Positions 9,390 to 19,282 of a stretch of DNA of 64,000 nt are shown one piece after another. The position numbers were made by a program, and so were the translations under genes. Under the pieces are notes generated by a model. That model saw only the letters and a list, made by a program, of their open reading frames with translations, was not told the DNA's origin and did no database searches. The DNA is from Mucilaginibacter sp. UR6-1 (lineage in GTDB: Bacteria > Bacteroidota > Bacteroidia > Sphingobacteriales > Sphingobacteriaceae). The stretch covers positions 62,001 through 126,000 of the forward strand of contig NZ_JAJIWP010000005.1 of assembly GCF_020880975.1 (NCBI RefSeq), in the 5' to 3' direction. Numbering within the stretch: position 1 is the first letter of the stretch; each line of letters begins with the position of its first letter.

Positions 9390-11036
9390 TCATTTAATAT
9401 TTTTCCTCACCCGCTTCAACACCAACAAATTTTGAGCATTCTTAGCATAACCGCTAATGTTGTTTTGGTACAGGTTCACCAGCTTATCATAATACAATAC
9501 CACTACCGGCGATTGGCCCATCACCAGGTTATCCATTTTGCGGTATAAGGCATACCGTTCCTGGTCGTTGTTTACACGATAGGTTTGCTCAAAAAGCCTG
9601 TCGAATTCTTTATTATTAAAACCGGTATAATTAGGGCCAAAGGGTATCTTGTTTTTAGAATAGAAGACAGATAAATAATTCTCTCCGTCCGGGTAATCAG
9701 CTATCCACGATCCGCGAAAAAAGTTAACGCCGTTTTTGGCGATCAGTTCGCGCAGGCTGGCACCCTGGGTAACTTCTACACGGGTTTTAATGTTCACGCG
9801 GTCAAGTTCTCCCTGTATATACTCAATTAAATCGCGATAAGTGGTAGTGGTGTTCAGCACAATCTCCGGCAGGTTGCGGCCATTGGGGAAACCCGCCTCG
9901 GCTAATAAGCGGCGTGCCTTATCGGGGTTGTAGCTGTAGCCGCTTACCTGTTTGCCATCAAACCCGGGCATACCCTGCGGAATAAACCCGGCATAGCCCG
10001 GTGTACCGATGCTGTTGCGCAGGTACTTGATCATTTTTTGCTTATCAATGGCGTAGTTGATCGCCTGGCGTATCTTAAGTATTTTTAATGGCGAGTGTTT
10101 TACAATGCTGATATTGGTATCGATCAGTATACCCAGATACTCGGTATTTAAATATGGCCTGATATTCATCATAAACCTACCCCCGTACTTACTGGTTAAC
10201 TTGCCCGATTTGGTAAGGATATCATCGCGGTAGCTACCATCAATACCGTTAAAAAAGTCCAGATCGCCCTTAATAAATTCCATAAAGGCGGTTTGCTTAT
10301 CGCTGATGAAACCCGCCTTAATGGCATCCAGATAGGGTAGCGGCCGGCCGGTACTGTCTTTCTCCCAGTATCGCTCGCTTTTCAGGAGTACCATTACCTC
10401 CCGCTCCTTCCAGTGCTTGAATTTAAATGGCCCGGTACCTATGGGGTGGCTGCGAAAATCCTTACCATAATGCTCTACCACCTCATGCGGAACTACCGAG
10501 CAGTACTGTGCCGTAAGCAAGCTTAGCAGCGGCGGGAAAGGTTGTTTCAGCTTGATGATAAAAGTACTGTCGTTTTGGGCGATGAAGGATTGTTTACCCG
10601 CCACTTTATCGCTGAATATCCATGAGCCGGATGAGGCTACTTTGGGGTCGATCAAGCGACCAAAGCTGTACGCAAAATCAGCCGCTACGCATTTACGGCC
10701 CTTGCCATTAGTGAACAGCGGGTCGTCATGAAAAAATACATCATTACGTAAATGGAAAGTGTATTGCAAGCCATCGGCACTAATACTCCAGCTTTTGGCA
10801 ATGCAGGGTACGCTTTTCAGGCTGTCGTTAATTTGCACCAGGCCGTTGTATAGCTGGTTATCCATCCAAAGGGCATTCTGGTTGCGGGCAAAGGCCGGGT
10901 CAAGCGAGGTTAGGCCATCCTCTAAATTAATGTTAAATACCGTGCGGTTATCAGTATTTGATTTATAGCCGCAACCCATAATAATACATACACAAAACAG
11001 GCCTATATAATTTTTAAACAAGCGTACAGGTATCAT
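9390..11036 (-). CDS. Peptide-type ABC transporter substrate-binding lipoprotein (family 5)
   Basis: 548 residues with a lipobox IIMGC and the lipid-modified Cys at about residue 22. The rest follows the SBP family 5 (OppA/DppA-like) plan: LEDGLTSLDPAFARNQNALWMDNQLYNGLVQ near the start, SFGRLIDPK, a long central domain, RQAINYAIDKQKMI, and ASLRELIAKNGVNFFRGSWIADYPDGENYL near the C-terminus. It would bind an oligopeptide or similar solute outside the inner membrane and deliver it to a permease. No permease or ATPase genes are adjacent, so it is an orphan or works with components elsewhere. Confidence 0.92.
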   Translation of the reverse strand: MIPVRLFKNYIGLFCVCIIMGCGYKSNTDNRTVFNINLEDGLTSLDPAFARNQNALWMDNQLYNGLVQINDSLKSVPCIAKSWSISADGLQYTFHLRNDVFFHDDPLFTNGKGRKCVAADFAYSFGRLIDPKVASSGSWIFSDKVAGKQSFIAQNDSTFIIKLKQPFPPLLSLLTAQYCSVVPHEVVEHYGKDFRSHPIGTGPFKFKHWKEREVMVLLKSERYWEKDSTGRPLPYLDAIKAGFISDKQTAFMEFIKGDLDFFNGIDGSYRDDILTKSGKLTSKYGGRFMMNIRPYLNTEYLGILIDTNISIVKHSPLKILKIRQAINYAIDKQKMIKYLRNSIGTPGYAGFIPQGMPGFDGKQVSGYSYNPDKARRLLAEAGFPNGRNLPEIVLNTTTTYRDLIEYIQGELDRVNIKTRVEVTQGASLRELIAKNGVNFFRGSWIADYPDGENYLSVFYSKNKIPFGPNYTGFNNKEFDRLFEQTYRVNNDQERYALYRKMDNLVMGQSPVVVLYYDKLVNLYQNNISGYAKNAQNLLVLKRVRKNIK

Positions 11037-11194
11037 TATAATATATAATATTGCGATGTATATTATTAATATGCAATTAAACCTTTAATATAAGGCTTAA
11101 TCAAACAAAGCAGCAGCAAAAAGTTGGCCGCTTATAAAAACTGTCAACCTTTTGACAAAACTTATGTTATACTGAACAAATAATAAATAAAGAC

Positions 11195-11674
11195 ATGAAA
11201 AAGCTATTTCAATACACCTTAGCCATTTTAGCCCTAACCTTTGTAATTTCGGCTTGTTCAAGCACCCGCAGCACAACATCATCACACGTTCCGCGCGATA
11301 GGTTTGTAAATACCTGGGTATGTAATACCGTTACTTATGAAGGCGGGTTACTGTCTAACGCCGTACAATCAGCGTTTGATCAGGCACCACCAAGCGCCTT
11401 TGTTGGCAGCGTATGGAAGTTAACTAACAGCGGCAACGGTATGTATACGTTAAATAACGGCACCTCGCAGTCTATCTTCTGGTCGGCTTTTGAAGGCCCG
11501 AACGGTACGCAGTTCCAGTTTAAAAAGATTTACGAAGGCGATAAGGCTAAAAACGTTACCGAAGGTTATCGCCTGGATGTAGGCACCGCTAATAAAGAAA
11601 CCTTAGTGCTTAAAACCCCTGTGCCGATTGGCGCGCAAATGGGTTACGTGGTATACACATTCAGCAAGAAATAA
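11195..11674 (+). CDS. Small lipoprotein of unknown function
   Basis: 159 residues with a lipoprotein signal (VISAC, lipid Cys at residue 21) followed by a Ser/Thr-rich linker. The mature domain (about 35-159) contains RFVNTWVCNTVTYEGG and WKLTNSGNGMYTLNNGTSQSIFW, which suggests a lipocalin-like or small beta-barrel fold; this is inference only. Monocistronic, it ends in a strong terminator. I do not recognise a named family. Confidence 0.82.
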   Translation: MKKLFQYTLAILALTFVISACSSTRSTTSSHVPRDRFVNTWVCNTVTYEGGLLSNAVQSAFDQAPPSAFVGSVWKLTNSGNGMYTLNNGTSQSIFWSAFEGPNGTQFQFKKIYEGDKAKNVTEGYRLDVGTANKETLVLKTPVPIGAQMGYVVYTFSKK

Positions 11675-11697
11675 TAATTGAACCTAATATTATGTGT

Positions 11698-11729
11698 AAG
11701 GCAGGGCTGGTAGCTCTGCCTTTTTTTTA
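11698..11729 (+). terminator. Rho-independent terminator of the small lipoprotein gene
   Basis: 10-bp stem (11698-11707 with 11713-11722, one G-T pair), 5-nt loop and a run of eight T. Confidence 0.85.
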
Positions 11730-11821
11730 CCCCACCTAAATCCTCCCCAAAGGAGAGGACTTGAAGTCACGATTATATCTGCAGATATAAGTCCTCCCCT
11801 TTGGGGAGGATTTAGGTGGGG
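11730..11821. repeat. GC-rich palindromic repeat (CCTCCCC/TTTAGG family), complete copy
   Basis: 33-bp arms (11730-11762 and 11789-11821) are inverted copies with one mismatch. The 26-bp centre itself holds the palindrome ATATCTGCAGATAT. The element ends 3 bp before the stop codon of the lactonase gene. Related copies occur at 56530-56624 and 62762-62797, and a diverged cousin family at 59859-60620. Confidence 0.85.
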
Positions 11822-11824
11822 TAC

Positions 11825-12958
11825 TTACATTGCCGGGGCAAATTTTAAACATACCGGTTTATCAACCTGGGTTGATGTTACCATTGACCCAAGTTTGCCA
11901 CTTGCAGGGTCGAGCTTAAACACGTTGATGGTATTGGTATCCTGGTTACCCACCAGCAGGAATTTTCCGGTAGGGTCTATCACAAAATTGCGCGGCGCTT
12001 TGCCGCGGGTTGGTGTGCGGTCAATAAAAGTAAGCATGCCGGTTTCGCTATTGATAGCGTAGGTTACAATCTCGTTAGCATCGCCGCGGTTTGAGGCATA
12101 AACAAAACGCCCATCCGGTGATACGTGAATATCCGCAGCGCCAACCGCGCCCCTAAAGCCATCAGCCAGCATAGTTACTGATTGTATCTGCTTAGGCTTA
12201 CCGCCATTAAATTCAAACGCAGTTACAGCACCGGTAAGCTCCTGCACTACATACATATATTTTTTATCGGGTGTAAAATCAAGGTGACGAGGGCCGCTGC
12301 CCGGCGCAACACTTACAAAGTCAACCGGTGCGGGGCCCAGGGGCTTTGAATCACCGCTATCATATTTTTTTATGCTGATCTTATCCGTACCCAAATCGGT
12401 CAGTAATACATACTTTTCATCAGGAGACAGGAATGCGCTATGCGCATGCGGGCCTTCCTGGCGCTGTTTGTTAACACCGCTGCCTTTATCCTGAATAACC
12501 TGGGCCGGTGGTTTCAGCGAGCCATCCTCATTTACGGGCAATGCCGCGAATGAGCCGCTTGAGTAATTAGCCACAAATACATGCTTTCTATCCTCATCAA
12601 CAGAGATATAGCACGGCGCGGCTCCGCCGCTTTTTTGCTTGTTTATAAAAGTCAGCACGCCGCCTTTAGGCTCAAAGCTATAGGCGTAAATTTCGCCATT
12701 ATCGGTTTCGCTAACGGCGTAAACAAACTTCTTATCCTTATCAATACAAAGGTATGATGGGTTAGGCACATCATCACTTTGGCTAAGATAGGCCAGGCGA
12801 CCGGTTTCGGCATAAAAACGGTATACTGATATGCCTTTACTGTTATCGGTAGTATATGCCCCTACAATAAGATCAAACGTTTTTGGCCCCTTCTTTTTAT
12901 TCTGCGCGTTCATCATCACCGGTGTAAGCAAGGCCAATGCCAATAGTATATTTTTCAT
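11825..12958 (-). CDS. Secreted seven-bladed beta-propeller lactonase, YbhE/Pgl family
   Basis: 377 residues with a signal peptide (about 1-19, ending MNAQ). Propeller blades show family motifs: VGAYTTDNSKGISVYRF, VSETDNGEIYAYSF, ANYSSGSFAALPVNEDGSL, HSAFLSPDEKYVLLTDLGTDKI, GSGPRHLDFTPDKKYMYVVQEL and APRNFVIDPTGKFLLVGNQDTNTI. Cytoplasmic relatives hydrolyse 6-phosphogluconolactone. Because this one is exported, its true substrate may be another sugar lactone. Divergent from the metallopeptidase gene (179-bp gap). A GC-rich palindrome abuts its stop codon. Confidence 0.9.
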   Translation of the reverse strand: MKNILLALALLTPVMMNAQNKKKGPKTFDLIVGAYTTDNSKGISVYRFYAETGRLAYLSQSDDVPNPSYLCIDKDKKFVYAVSETDNGEIYAYSFEPKGGVLTFINKQKSGGAAPCYISVDEDRKHVFVANYSSGSFAALPVNEDGSLKPPAQVIQDKGSGVNKQRQEGPHAHSAFLSPDEKYVLLTDLGTDKISIKKYDSGDSKPLGPAPVDFVSVAPGSGPRHLDFTPDKKYMYVVQELTGAVTAFEFNGGKPKQIQSVTMLADGFRGAVGAADIHVSPDGRFVYASNRGDANEIVTYAINSETGMLTFIDRTPTRGKAPRNFVIDPTGKFLLVGNQDTNTINVFKLDPASGKLGSMVTSTQVDKPVCLKFAPAM

Positions 12959-13137
12959 AAAAGTACTGGTGTTAATATATGCAAGTTATGTATAAAGTAT
13001 GATTTGTACCGAAATTGATTAACAGATTTGATTGCATCATAACGATAGATAGCTAAGTGATTGCATGTTAAAAACCAAAGGAACATTGCAAAGCAACGCT
13101 CTTTTTACATAAACGTATATAAACTTGAGTTATATTT

Positions 13138-14193
13138 ATGCCAAACAAGAACATCAACATGATAAAACGAATTACCAGCCTTATTTTATTTGTTTCGCTT
13201 TACGCAATCACTGTAGCTCAAACTACAGCGCCGGCATCAAACGGACAAAATCCGCAACGCAGACGTAACCAGCCGCGTGCCTTTTCAATAACGGTTATTG
13301 ATGCCGCGAAAACAAAAGTTGATACCGGTAAACTGGGCGCCGCTTTCAGGAATGCATACCCCCCATTTGCCGCTGCCGATGGTTACCGTACTAAACGCGA
13401 GGTAACCATGCGCATTATAGATACGGCTAAAGGGTTTACCATAAAAGCGGTTCCGGGCGAAATTGTGGCAAATGGAAAGTGGCTGAAAAGCAAAAAGAAC
13501 CTCGACAATTTTCAGCAATTACTAAATGATGCCTTGCATAAAAACTGGGCATCTGTTGATACCATTAAAAAGGATGGTTATTCGCTGGTGTTCATCAACA
13601 AAAACTCGAACTTTGATGCCACTATACAGAAGAACCTGATAGAAACCTATTTTGAGGTTTACCCCAAACTGGTAGGCATGTTTAACAACAAGGCTACGCA
13701 TGATGTGGTTTTTGTTACCGACACCGCGTATAAAGGGGTAGCCGAAGCATCAGGCAACCGTATATTGTTTGCCACCAGGTACATGAACAAATTTCCGTTT
13801 GATGTTGATGTGGTAACGCACGAGGGGATGCACATTGTGCAGGGATATGGTTACAGCTATGGCCGCGACCTGGTTTGGCTAACCGAAGGCATTGCCGACT
13901 TTATTCGCTATAAATATGGTGTTGACAATGTAGGCTCTAAATGGTACCTGCCATCTTTTAAGGCAAAAGCCCAGGGATATAAGGACAGCTACCGTGTAAC
14001 CGCCCGCTTTTTTGAATGGATAGACCAAAAAATTAAACCGGGAATGATTGTGCAGATAGACAAACAATTAAGAGACGGCACTTTTAAAGAGAGCACCTGG
14101 GCTGATCTGTCGGGCAAATCACTTGACGAGCTTTGGGCAGCCTACTCGGCCGATCCGGTTTTGCACTTGGTTTACAGCAGCAAAAACCTGTAG
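13138..14193 (+). CDS. Secreted metallopeptidase-like protein, basic secretory protein family
   Basis: 351 residues from the first ATG. An ATG at 13159 (MIKRITS) gives a more usual signal peptide and may be the true start. After the signal comes a Pro/Arg/Gln-rich linker (NGQNPQRRRNQPRAF). The BSP domain (about 150-340) has THEGMH at 228-232, an HExxH zinc motif, and WLTEGIADFIRYKYG with the third ligand candidate E250. Family members are secreted zinc peptidase-like proteins found in plants and bacteria; activity is not established for most. Followed by a strong hairpin terminator and convergent with the GH2 gene. Confidence 0.85.
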   Translation: MPNKNINMIKRITSLILFVSLYAITVAQTTAPASNGQNPQRRRNQPRAFSITVIDAAKTKVDTGKLGAAFRNAYPPFAAADGYRTKREVTMRIIDTAKGFTIKAVPGEIVANGKWLKSKKNLDNFQQLLNDALHKNWASVDTIKKDGYSLVFINKNSNFDATIQKNLIETYFEVYPKLVGMFNNKATHDVVFVTDTAYKGVAEASGNRILFATRYMNKFPFDVDVVTHEGMHIVQGYGYSYGRDLVWLTEGIADFIRYKYGVDNVGSKWYLPSFKAKAQGYKDSYRVTARFFEWIDQKIKPGMIVQIDKQLRDGTFKESTWADLSGKSLDELWAAYSADPVLHLVYSSKNL

Positions 14194-14208
14194 CACATAA
14201 CGTTTATA

Positions 14209-14245
14209 AGTTTTTGGATAGGCTTTATTATCCTATCCAAAAACT
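14209..14245. terminator. Terminator between the BSP peptidase and GH2 genes
   Basis: Perfect 14-bp stem (14209-14222 with 14232-14245) around a 9-nt loop. A-rich and T-rich flanks allow use from both sides. Confidence 0.75.
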
Positions 14246-14313
14246 AAAATGATACTTTTTAAAACCCGTGCCTCCCTCGCCAGCAAAGCTTTTAAGCAAA
14301 CAAGTGTTTTACT

Positions 14314-16725
14314 TTATTTGATAGTAAATTGTAGCTGGCTACCTGCAACACCTGTAGCAGAAGCATTCAACGTTGCGGTGCCTTCTTTTTTACCGGCTTT
14401 CAATATAACCTGGCAATGGCCATTAAATAGTCTACGTTTCCATTGCCCGGTTGTTGTTTTATCGTCCTCATGGCTGCTTGGGTCGCCGTTGCCAACTCCT
14501 ATTATACGCATATCGGTGCAGTTAAAGCTGATTTCGTTCATGGCATCGGGCACCTCCAGGCCGTTCTTATCTAATACGGATACATTAACAACAACCGCGT
14601 CGCGGCCATCAGCAAGTAATACTTGTTTGGAGGGGGTAAGTTTTAATTTGTATGCGATGCCGGTAGTTTTAACTTCGTTCACTAACTTTTTACCGTTACG
14701 ATAGCCTACCGCTTTAAGTGTACCCGGGCGATAAGCAACACTCCATTGTAAATGCTTGTTACGCGGCATATCCTTTTTGCCGAGGCTTTTCCCGTTCAAA
14801 AACAGTTCTACATTTTCGGCATTTGAGTTTATCCAAACATCAATATTCTGCCCTTCCTTGCCATGCCAGTTCCAGTGCGGAGAAATGTGCAGTACGTCCT
14901 CATTTTTCCACCACGATTGGTAGTAATAATATATATTCTTCGGGAAACCGCAAACATCCATCACGCCGAAATGCGAGCTGATATTAGGCCATTTATACGG
15001 TGTGGGCTCACCACGATAGTCAAAGCCTGTCCATATAAAACCACCCAGCCAAAAATCGTTCTCGGCAGCAAGCGGCCACCATTGTTCGGCCGTACTGGCC
15101 CACCAGGGCGCTGTAATATCCTGATCGGGCAGGTACGCACGTACAGTATCCTTAACATATATACCGCGGGTGGTAACTGTGCTACCCATCTCGGTACCAA
15201 TTACAGGCTGCTGCGGATGATCGCGATGATAATCAGCCACGGCAAACTGCCGGTAGTTAAAACCGCGTACCGGTATAACTTCATTAACCCCTGTAAAAAC
15301 ATTAGCCAGATCTGCCGCGTAAGTGCTTGTGCGGGTTGGGTCGAGCTGTTTTTGTTTTGCCAGCAAAGTTTGCGCAATACGTTTGCCATAGCCATTAACC
15401 TGCGCGTAGCCCTCCTCATTGCCTATCGACCATAAAAATATGCTCGGATGGTTACGGTCCCGCTTGATCAACCGCTCAAACTGATCCATGTATTCAGGGC
15501 TGCTGTTCAGCAGGCGCTGTTCATCAAGCACCAACATACCCAGGCTATCGCAAGCCTCGAGCAACTCCGGCGTAGGGGCATGGTGACTGGCCCTGTATGC
15601 GTTCGATCCCATTTGTTTAAGCAATCCTATGCGGTAGTATTGCAGGTAATCAGGCAGGGCGCTGCCTAAACCGGCATGATCCTGATGGTTATTGGTTCCT
15701 TTAATTTTGATATGCTTACCATTCAGGTAAACTCCATCGGCCTTTATATCAATGGTACGTACACCAAAGCGTATATCGCGTTTATCAACAATGCTGTTGC
15801 CTTGTTTAATTACAGGCTCAATATGGTAAAGATATGGCTGCTCTATTGACCAAAGCAGGGCTTTATCTAACACTACCTGCTGCTTAATTAACGTTACCGA
15901 ATGGTTATCTAAGCTTACTTGCTGCTCCGCGGTTTTAGCTACCGTTTTACCGGAACGATCTTTCACCAGGGCATAAAACACCGCATTTGCACTTTGCAAA
16001 CCATCATTTTTCAGGCTGGCCTCAATGTTAACGGTGGCCTTCCCGTCGGCCTGCACGCTGGTGTATACAAAGGCATCATCATCAATATGCAAATTGTCGT
16101 ATGAATTGAGCCATACGTTACGATAGATACCCGCGCCTTCGTAAAACCATCCTTCCGACTGTGTAGCATCGGCCCTTACTACCAGTACATTTTCCTTTTT
16201 AAAATTGATGTAATCTGTTACATCAACCGTAAAGCCCACATAACCACTTTGGTTAGCGGCAATATAAAACCCGTTCAGCCACACCCTGGCATCTCTAAAT
16301 ACACCATCAAAGGTTATACTAAAGCGTTTGCCCGAATCGGATGCCGCTATCCTGAACTTATTACGGTACCAGCCGATGCTGTTTTCAGGGAACAAACCGC
16401 CAAGCGCCTTGTAGCCATGATCTTTCAGATCTTCGTGATCTTTGTAGGCAAAAGATAGCTCCACGGCCCAGTCATGCGGTATCTGTACGGTTCGCCATGC
16501 GACATCGTCAAAATCAATTGCTATGGCTGTTTTTTCGGCCCTGCCGGTTTTTGCAAAAATATTGGCTATGCCGTAATTGAAATCCTTTTCGGCATTAGCC
16601 GCATGGCCGAGGTGAAACTTCCACCCTTCATTTAATAATTGCCGTTTACGTGGCGATTGCGCAAATAGCTGTGCGGAAATAACGAGCAAAAAAAGGCAGA
16701 CCAGGCTGCGGTTCAGAAAAATCAT
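14314..16725 (-). CDS. GH2 beta-galactosidase of the galactan locus
   Basis: 803 residues with a signal peptide (about 1-22, ending LFAQ). The GH2 layout is complete: N-terminal sugar-binding domain (WKFHLGHA to VVRADATQ, about 30-200), immunoglobulin-like domain (200-310), TIM barrel (310-620) and a C-terminal beta-domain. FLWSIGNEEG contains acid/base E437 and VIGTEMG contains nucleophile E512. It probably removes galactose from galacto-oligosaccharides in the periplasm. It is the last gene of the minus-strand operon, 10 bp after the GH-A gene. In the Bacteroides thetaiotaomicron galactan locus a GH2 accompanies GH53 in the same way. Other GH2 activities are possible. Confidence 0.92.
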   Translation of the reverse strand: MIFLNRSLVCLFLLVISAQLFAQSPRKRQLLNEGWKFHLGHAANAEKDFNYGIANIFAKTGRAEKTAIAIDFDDVAWRTVQIPHDWAVELSFAYKDHEDLKDHGYKALGGLFPENSIGWYRNKFRIAASDSGKRFSITFDGVFRDARVWLNGFYIAANQSGYVGFTVDVTDYINFKKENVLVVRADATQSEGWFYEGAGIYRNVWLNSYDNLHIDDDAFVYTSVQADGKATVNIEASLKNDGLQSANAVFYALVKDRSGKTVAKTAEQQVSLDNHSVTLIKQQVVLDKALLWSIEQPYLYHIEPVIKQGNSIVDKRDIRFGVRTIDIKADGVYLNGKHIKIKGTNNHQDHAGLGSALPDYLQYYRIGLLKQMGSNAYRASHHAPTPELLEACDSLGMLVLDEQRLLNSSPEYMDQFERLIKRDRNHPSIFLWSIGNEEGYAQVNGYGKRIAQTLLAKQKQLDPTRTSTYAADLANVFTGVNEVIPVRGFNYRQFAVADYHRDHPQQPVIGTEMGSTVTTRGIYVKDTVRAYLPDQDITAPWWASTAEQWWPLAAENDFWLGGFIWTGFDYRGEPTPYKWPNISSHFGVMDVCGFPKNIYYYYQSWWKNEDVLHISPHWNWHGKEGQNIDVWINSNAENVELFLNGKSLGKKDMPRNKHLQWSVAYRPGTLKAVGYRNGKKLVNEVKTTGIAYKLKLTPSKQVLLADGRDAVVVNVSVLDKNGLEVPDAMNEISFNCTDMRIIGVGNGDPSSHEDDKTTTGQWKRRLFNGHCQVILKAGKKEGTATLNASATGVAGSQLQFTIK

Positions 16726-16735
16726 CAGTTTAATT

Positions 16736-19279
16736 TTATTTGGTTTCGAGGCTTATGCCTTCAATAATCAGATTAGCTGGTTTAGCGTTGTCGCCAATAA
16801 GTAGAAGCTGCACCCTTTCAATATCCGGCAGCGATAGGCTGCTACCTGTTGATTGCTTAAATGCCAAAGCCTGGAAACCGGGATATGGGCGCGGCAACAG
16901 CACCATCGAGTCGGGCCTGAAAGCGCTTAACGGCACTTTAACTATACCGCCCGGTAAATTGATGGTGGCGCTCCATGAGTTAGCATCAGCATCAATCAAC
17001 ACCAGTTTGGCTGCTACATTACCCGTTGCTTTTACATTGATGTATTGATAATTATTTATATTAACAGCGTATGCTGAGATATTATCCTTTACAAATAGCT
17101 CTAATCCGCCAAGTCCGTTTCCGCTTGGTTTATGGCTGATATCAATGGCCAGGTTACCATCTTCATTTGTTACATACTCATAGCTATCGGTTTTCCATTC
17201 GGGTGAGTAAACAATCACGTTTTCCCTGTCGCGGGTGGCATTATAAAGTTGAATGCGGCTACCCGGAGCGGATATAATGGTTTGATAATACTGTTGGTTG
17301 ATATAATCCCAGGCAAATGGTTCGCCTGATTGACCACCCGGAAATACAACCGGCTCCTTACCCGCCTTAGTTACCGCAATGCGGTATTGCAGCAAACCCG
17401 GGCTCAGTATATCGGCAGGTACCGTTGCTTCATAGGTGTAAGCGCCGGTTTGCTGCATGGCGAGTATACGGTATGCACCGGTTAAGCGGTTAACCAGCAC
17501 CCGCACACTGTCATGCCCGGTGATGCCTGCTATAACGGCTTTTATTTTAAACGGAGCATTGGCAGCTACGCTTTGATAAGCCTGATGGTTTACCTCAATA
17601 TTCAAACTATCATCCGCAGGGGCTACAAACTCATTAATCTTAATGTTTCCGTTCACAAGCATGCCCTGTTTATAATCAGGTTTTGCAGATGCCGCTATAC
17701 GGTAGGTACCCGGCTTTATACTAAATGAGCCTGCTACAACATTTGGTGTGTATTGATTATCTGCGTTAAGCGGGGTAACGGTTACGCCTTTGCTTAAACC
17801 CGGCAGATCAATGCGCATTTGCCTTTCAGTGCTAAAAATGCGGGTAACGTGTTTTGACAGGGATGCTTTCGCGAACGGATCGCTTACGGCAACCGCATCG
17901 GGCATTACTTCAAGCCGCCAGCTACCATCGGGCAACTTGTCTAAAAAATAAGCACCTGTACCGTTATATTTAATTATCGCTGATGAACCAACACCTGCGA
18001 TGTGCGCCAAAGCAGATGGCTTTATGGGTTTGGCGCCGGTTGAGTTGGAGTAGTAAAACTCCTTGTCACTATTCATCTCGCTGAGCTGCTGTTTGTAACT
18101 AAGCCTGAAAGGGCCAAAAACCGTATCAGCCGGAAAATTACCATATGACTTAAATACGGGTACTGACCTGAACACCTTGCCGGCGATCAGCAAACTAATG
18201 GCTTTTGACGGGGTGTATGCCAGGTTAAGATAATGTGTTTGATATTCGGTATTAGCAAAGGCATTACCCAGCGGATCATAAGCGAACTGCGTTGCCCATT
18301 GAAAGCCCGCTTTTTTAAAGCTGCGCGCCATGGCAGGGTACATGTAAGGCTGCAGCACATCTCCCGCGTCAAACTCATACACCATGTGGGCTTTGTTCTT
18401 AAACTCCGGTATGGTATCAAAAGGGATAACATAATTATCTACCTGCGGCAACAGGTTGCCTTTGTGCTGATGCCCTGCAACCAAACCAGTAGGATACCAT
18501 TGAAAACTGAACCCATCAGCCACTGACTTGGCCACCGCATCAGCATACCAGGGCGATTCGCTGATGTTGTAAAACACCGGCTTGCGCCACCCCGTGCTTT
18601 TTATAGCGGCCGCCATTCGGTTCACATATTCGGTAGTGCGGGCTTTTGGTCCGCTATGGTGAGGCTCATTATTTACCTCGGTGGCAATAATAAAGGCATC
18701 ATTCACATAGGTTTTGCGGGTATACGGATTCACATGCCTGAAAAATTGTTGCAAGTAACGTTCCTGGGCTATGTAAGCCTTTTCATTCACCAGCGCTTTT
18801 TCTTTACCATATATATCGCTGAAACTTCCGGTACGTTCATCACGCTCGGGGTAGCCATTGCCCCAAAAGGCAATTGGTGTTATGATTATGCGGATGCCCC
18901 GCTCCTCCAGCTTTGCCAGTAAATAATCAAACAAGCGTAAATGCTCGTTCTGTTTCAGGTTTCCTAACGAGTCGCTGATCTCGGTATCCCAAACGTGCAC
19001 ACGGAAGGCGTTGATACCCAATCGTGCCAAATGATATACATCCCTGTCAATAGCTTGCTCAATATTAATGCCCTGTACTTTGTGCGAGCGGTAACCATAA
19101 GCAAAAGGCAGTGTATAATTTACACCAAAGTAAGCCGCCTCTTTATTATCTTTTGTGTAGCGTATAATACCTTTAGCATCAATATAAATTTCGCTTCCGG
19201 CTTTTTTAGCGGCACCGCGCTGGGTAAACCCGGGCAATGCCGCCAGTATCAACAAACTTATTAACAGGGGTATTCTCAT
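16736..19279 (-). CDS. Large clan GH-A glycoside hydrolase (GH5-like) with C-terminal beta-domains
   Basis: 847 residues from ATG 19279; the TTG one codon earlier is not needed. Signal peptide about 1-20. The TIM barrel (about 30-380) starts YFGVNYTLPFAYGYR and has RLGINAFRVHVWDTE. ATEVNNEPHH holds the likely acid/base (about residue 205) and MVYEFDAGD the likely nucleophile (about 302), the spacing expected for clan GH-A. Several beta-sandwich stretches follow. The last 150 residues (ELFVKDNISAYAVNINNYQY onward) resemble a CBM11/CIA30-type galactose-binding fold. It starts 3 bp after the GH53 stop codon, so it is cotranscribed. Substrate is probably a galactan side chain or its decorations; the exact family cannot be fixed by eye. 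Confidence 0.8.
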   Translation of the reverse strand: MRIPLLISLLILAALPGFTQRGAAKKAGSEIYIDAKGIIRYTKDNKEAAYFGVNYTLPFAYGYRSHKVQGINIEQAIDRDVYHLARLGINAFRVHVWDTEISDSLGNLKQNEHLRLFDYLLAKLEERGIRIIITPIAFWGNGYPERDERTGSFSDIYGKEKALVNEKAYIAQERYLQQFFRHVNPYTRKTYVNDAFIIATEVNNEPHHSGPKARTTEYVNRMAAAIKSTGWRKPVFYNISESPWYADAVAKSVADGFSFQWYPTGLVAGHQHKGNLLPQVDNYVIPFDTIPEFKNKAHMVYEFDAGDVLQPYMYPAMARSFKKAGFQWATQFAYDPLGNAFANTEYQTHYLNLAYTPSKAISLLIAGKVFRSVPVFKSYGNFPADTVFGPFRLSYKQQLSEMNSDKEFYYSNSTGAKPIKPSALAHIAGVGSSAIIKYNGTGAYFLDKLPDGSWRLEVMPDAVAVSDPFAKASLSKHVTRIFSTERQMRIDLPGLSKGVTVTPLNADNQYTPNVVAGSFSIKPGTYRIAASAKPDYKQGMLVNGNIKINEFVAPADDSLNIEVNHQAYQSVAANAPFKIKAVIAGITGHDSVRVLVNRLTGAYRILAMQQTGAYTYEATVPADILSPGLLQYRIAVTKAGKEPVVFPGGQSGEPFAWDYINQQYYQTIISAPGSRIQLYNATRDRENVIVYSPEWKTDSYEYVTNEDGNLAIDISHKPSGNGLGGLELFVKDNISAYAVNINNYQYINVKATGNVAAKLVLIDADANSWSATINLPGGIVKVPLSAFRPDSMVLLPRPYPGFQALAFKQSTGSSLSLPDIERVQLLLIGDNAKPANLIIEGISLETK

Positions 19280-19282
19280 CAA

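Noticed and set aside
14718..15435. Long plus-strand frames opposite the GH2 gene (up to 190 codons)
   Set aside because: They have no homology-like motifs and lie wholly within GH2 coding sequence, which fully explains the open frames.
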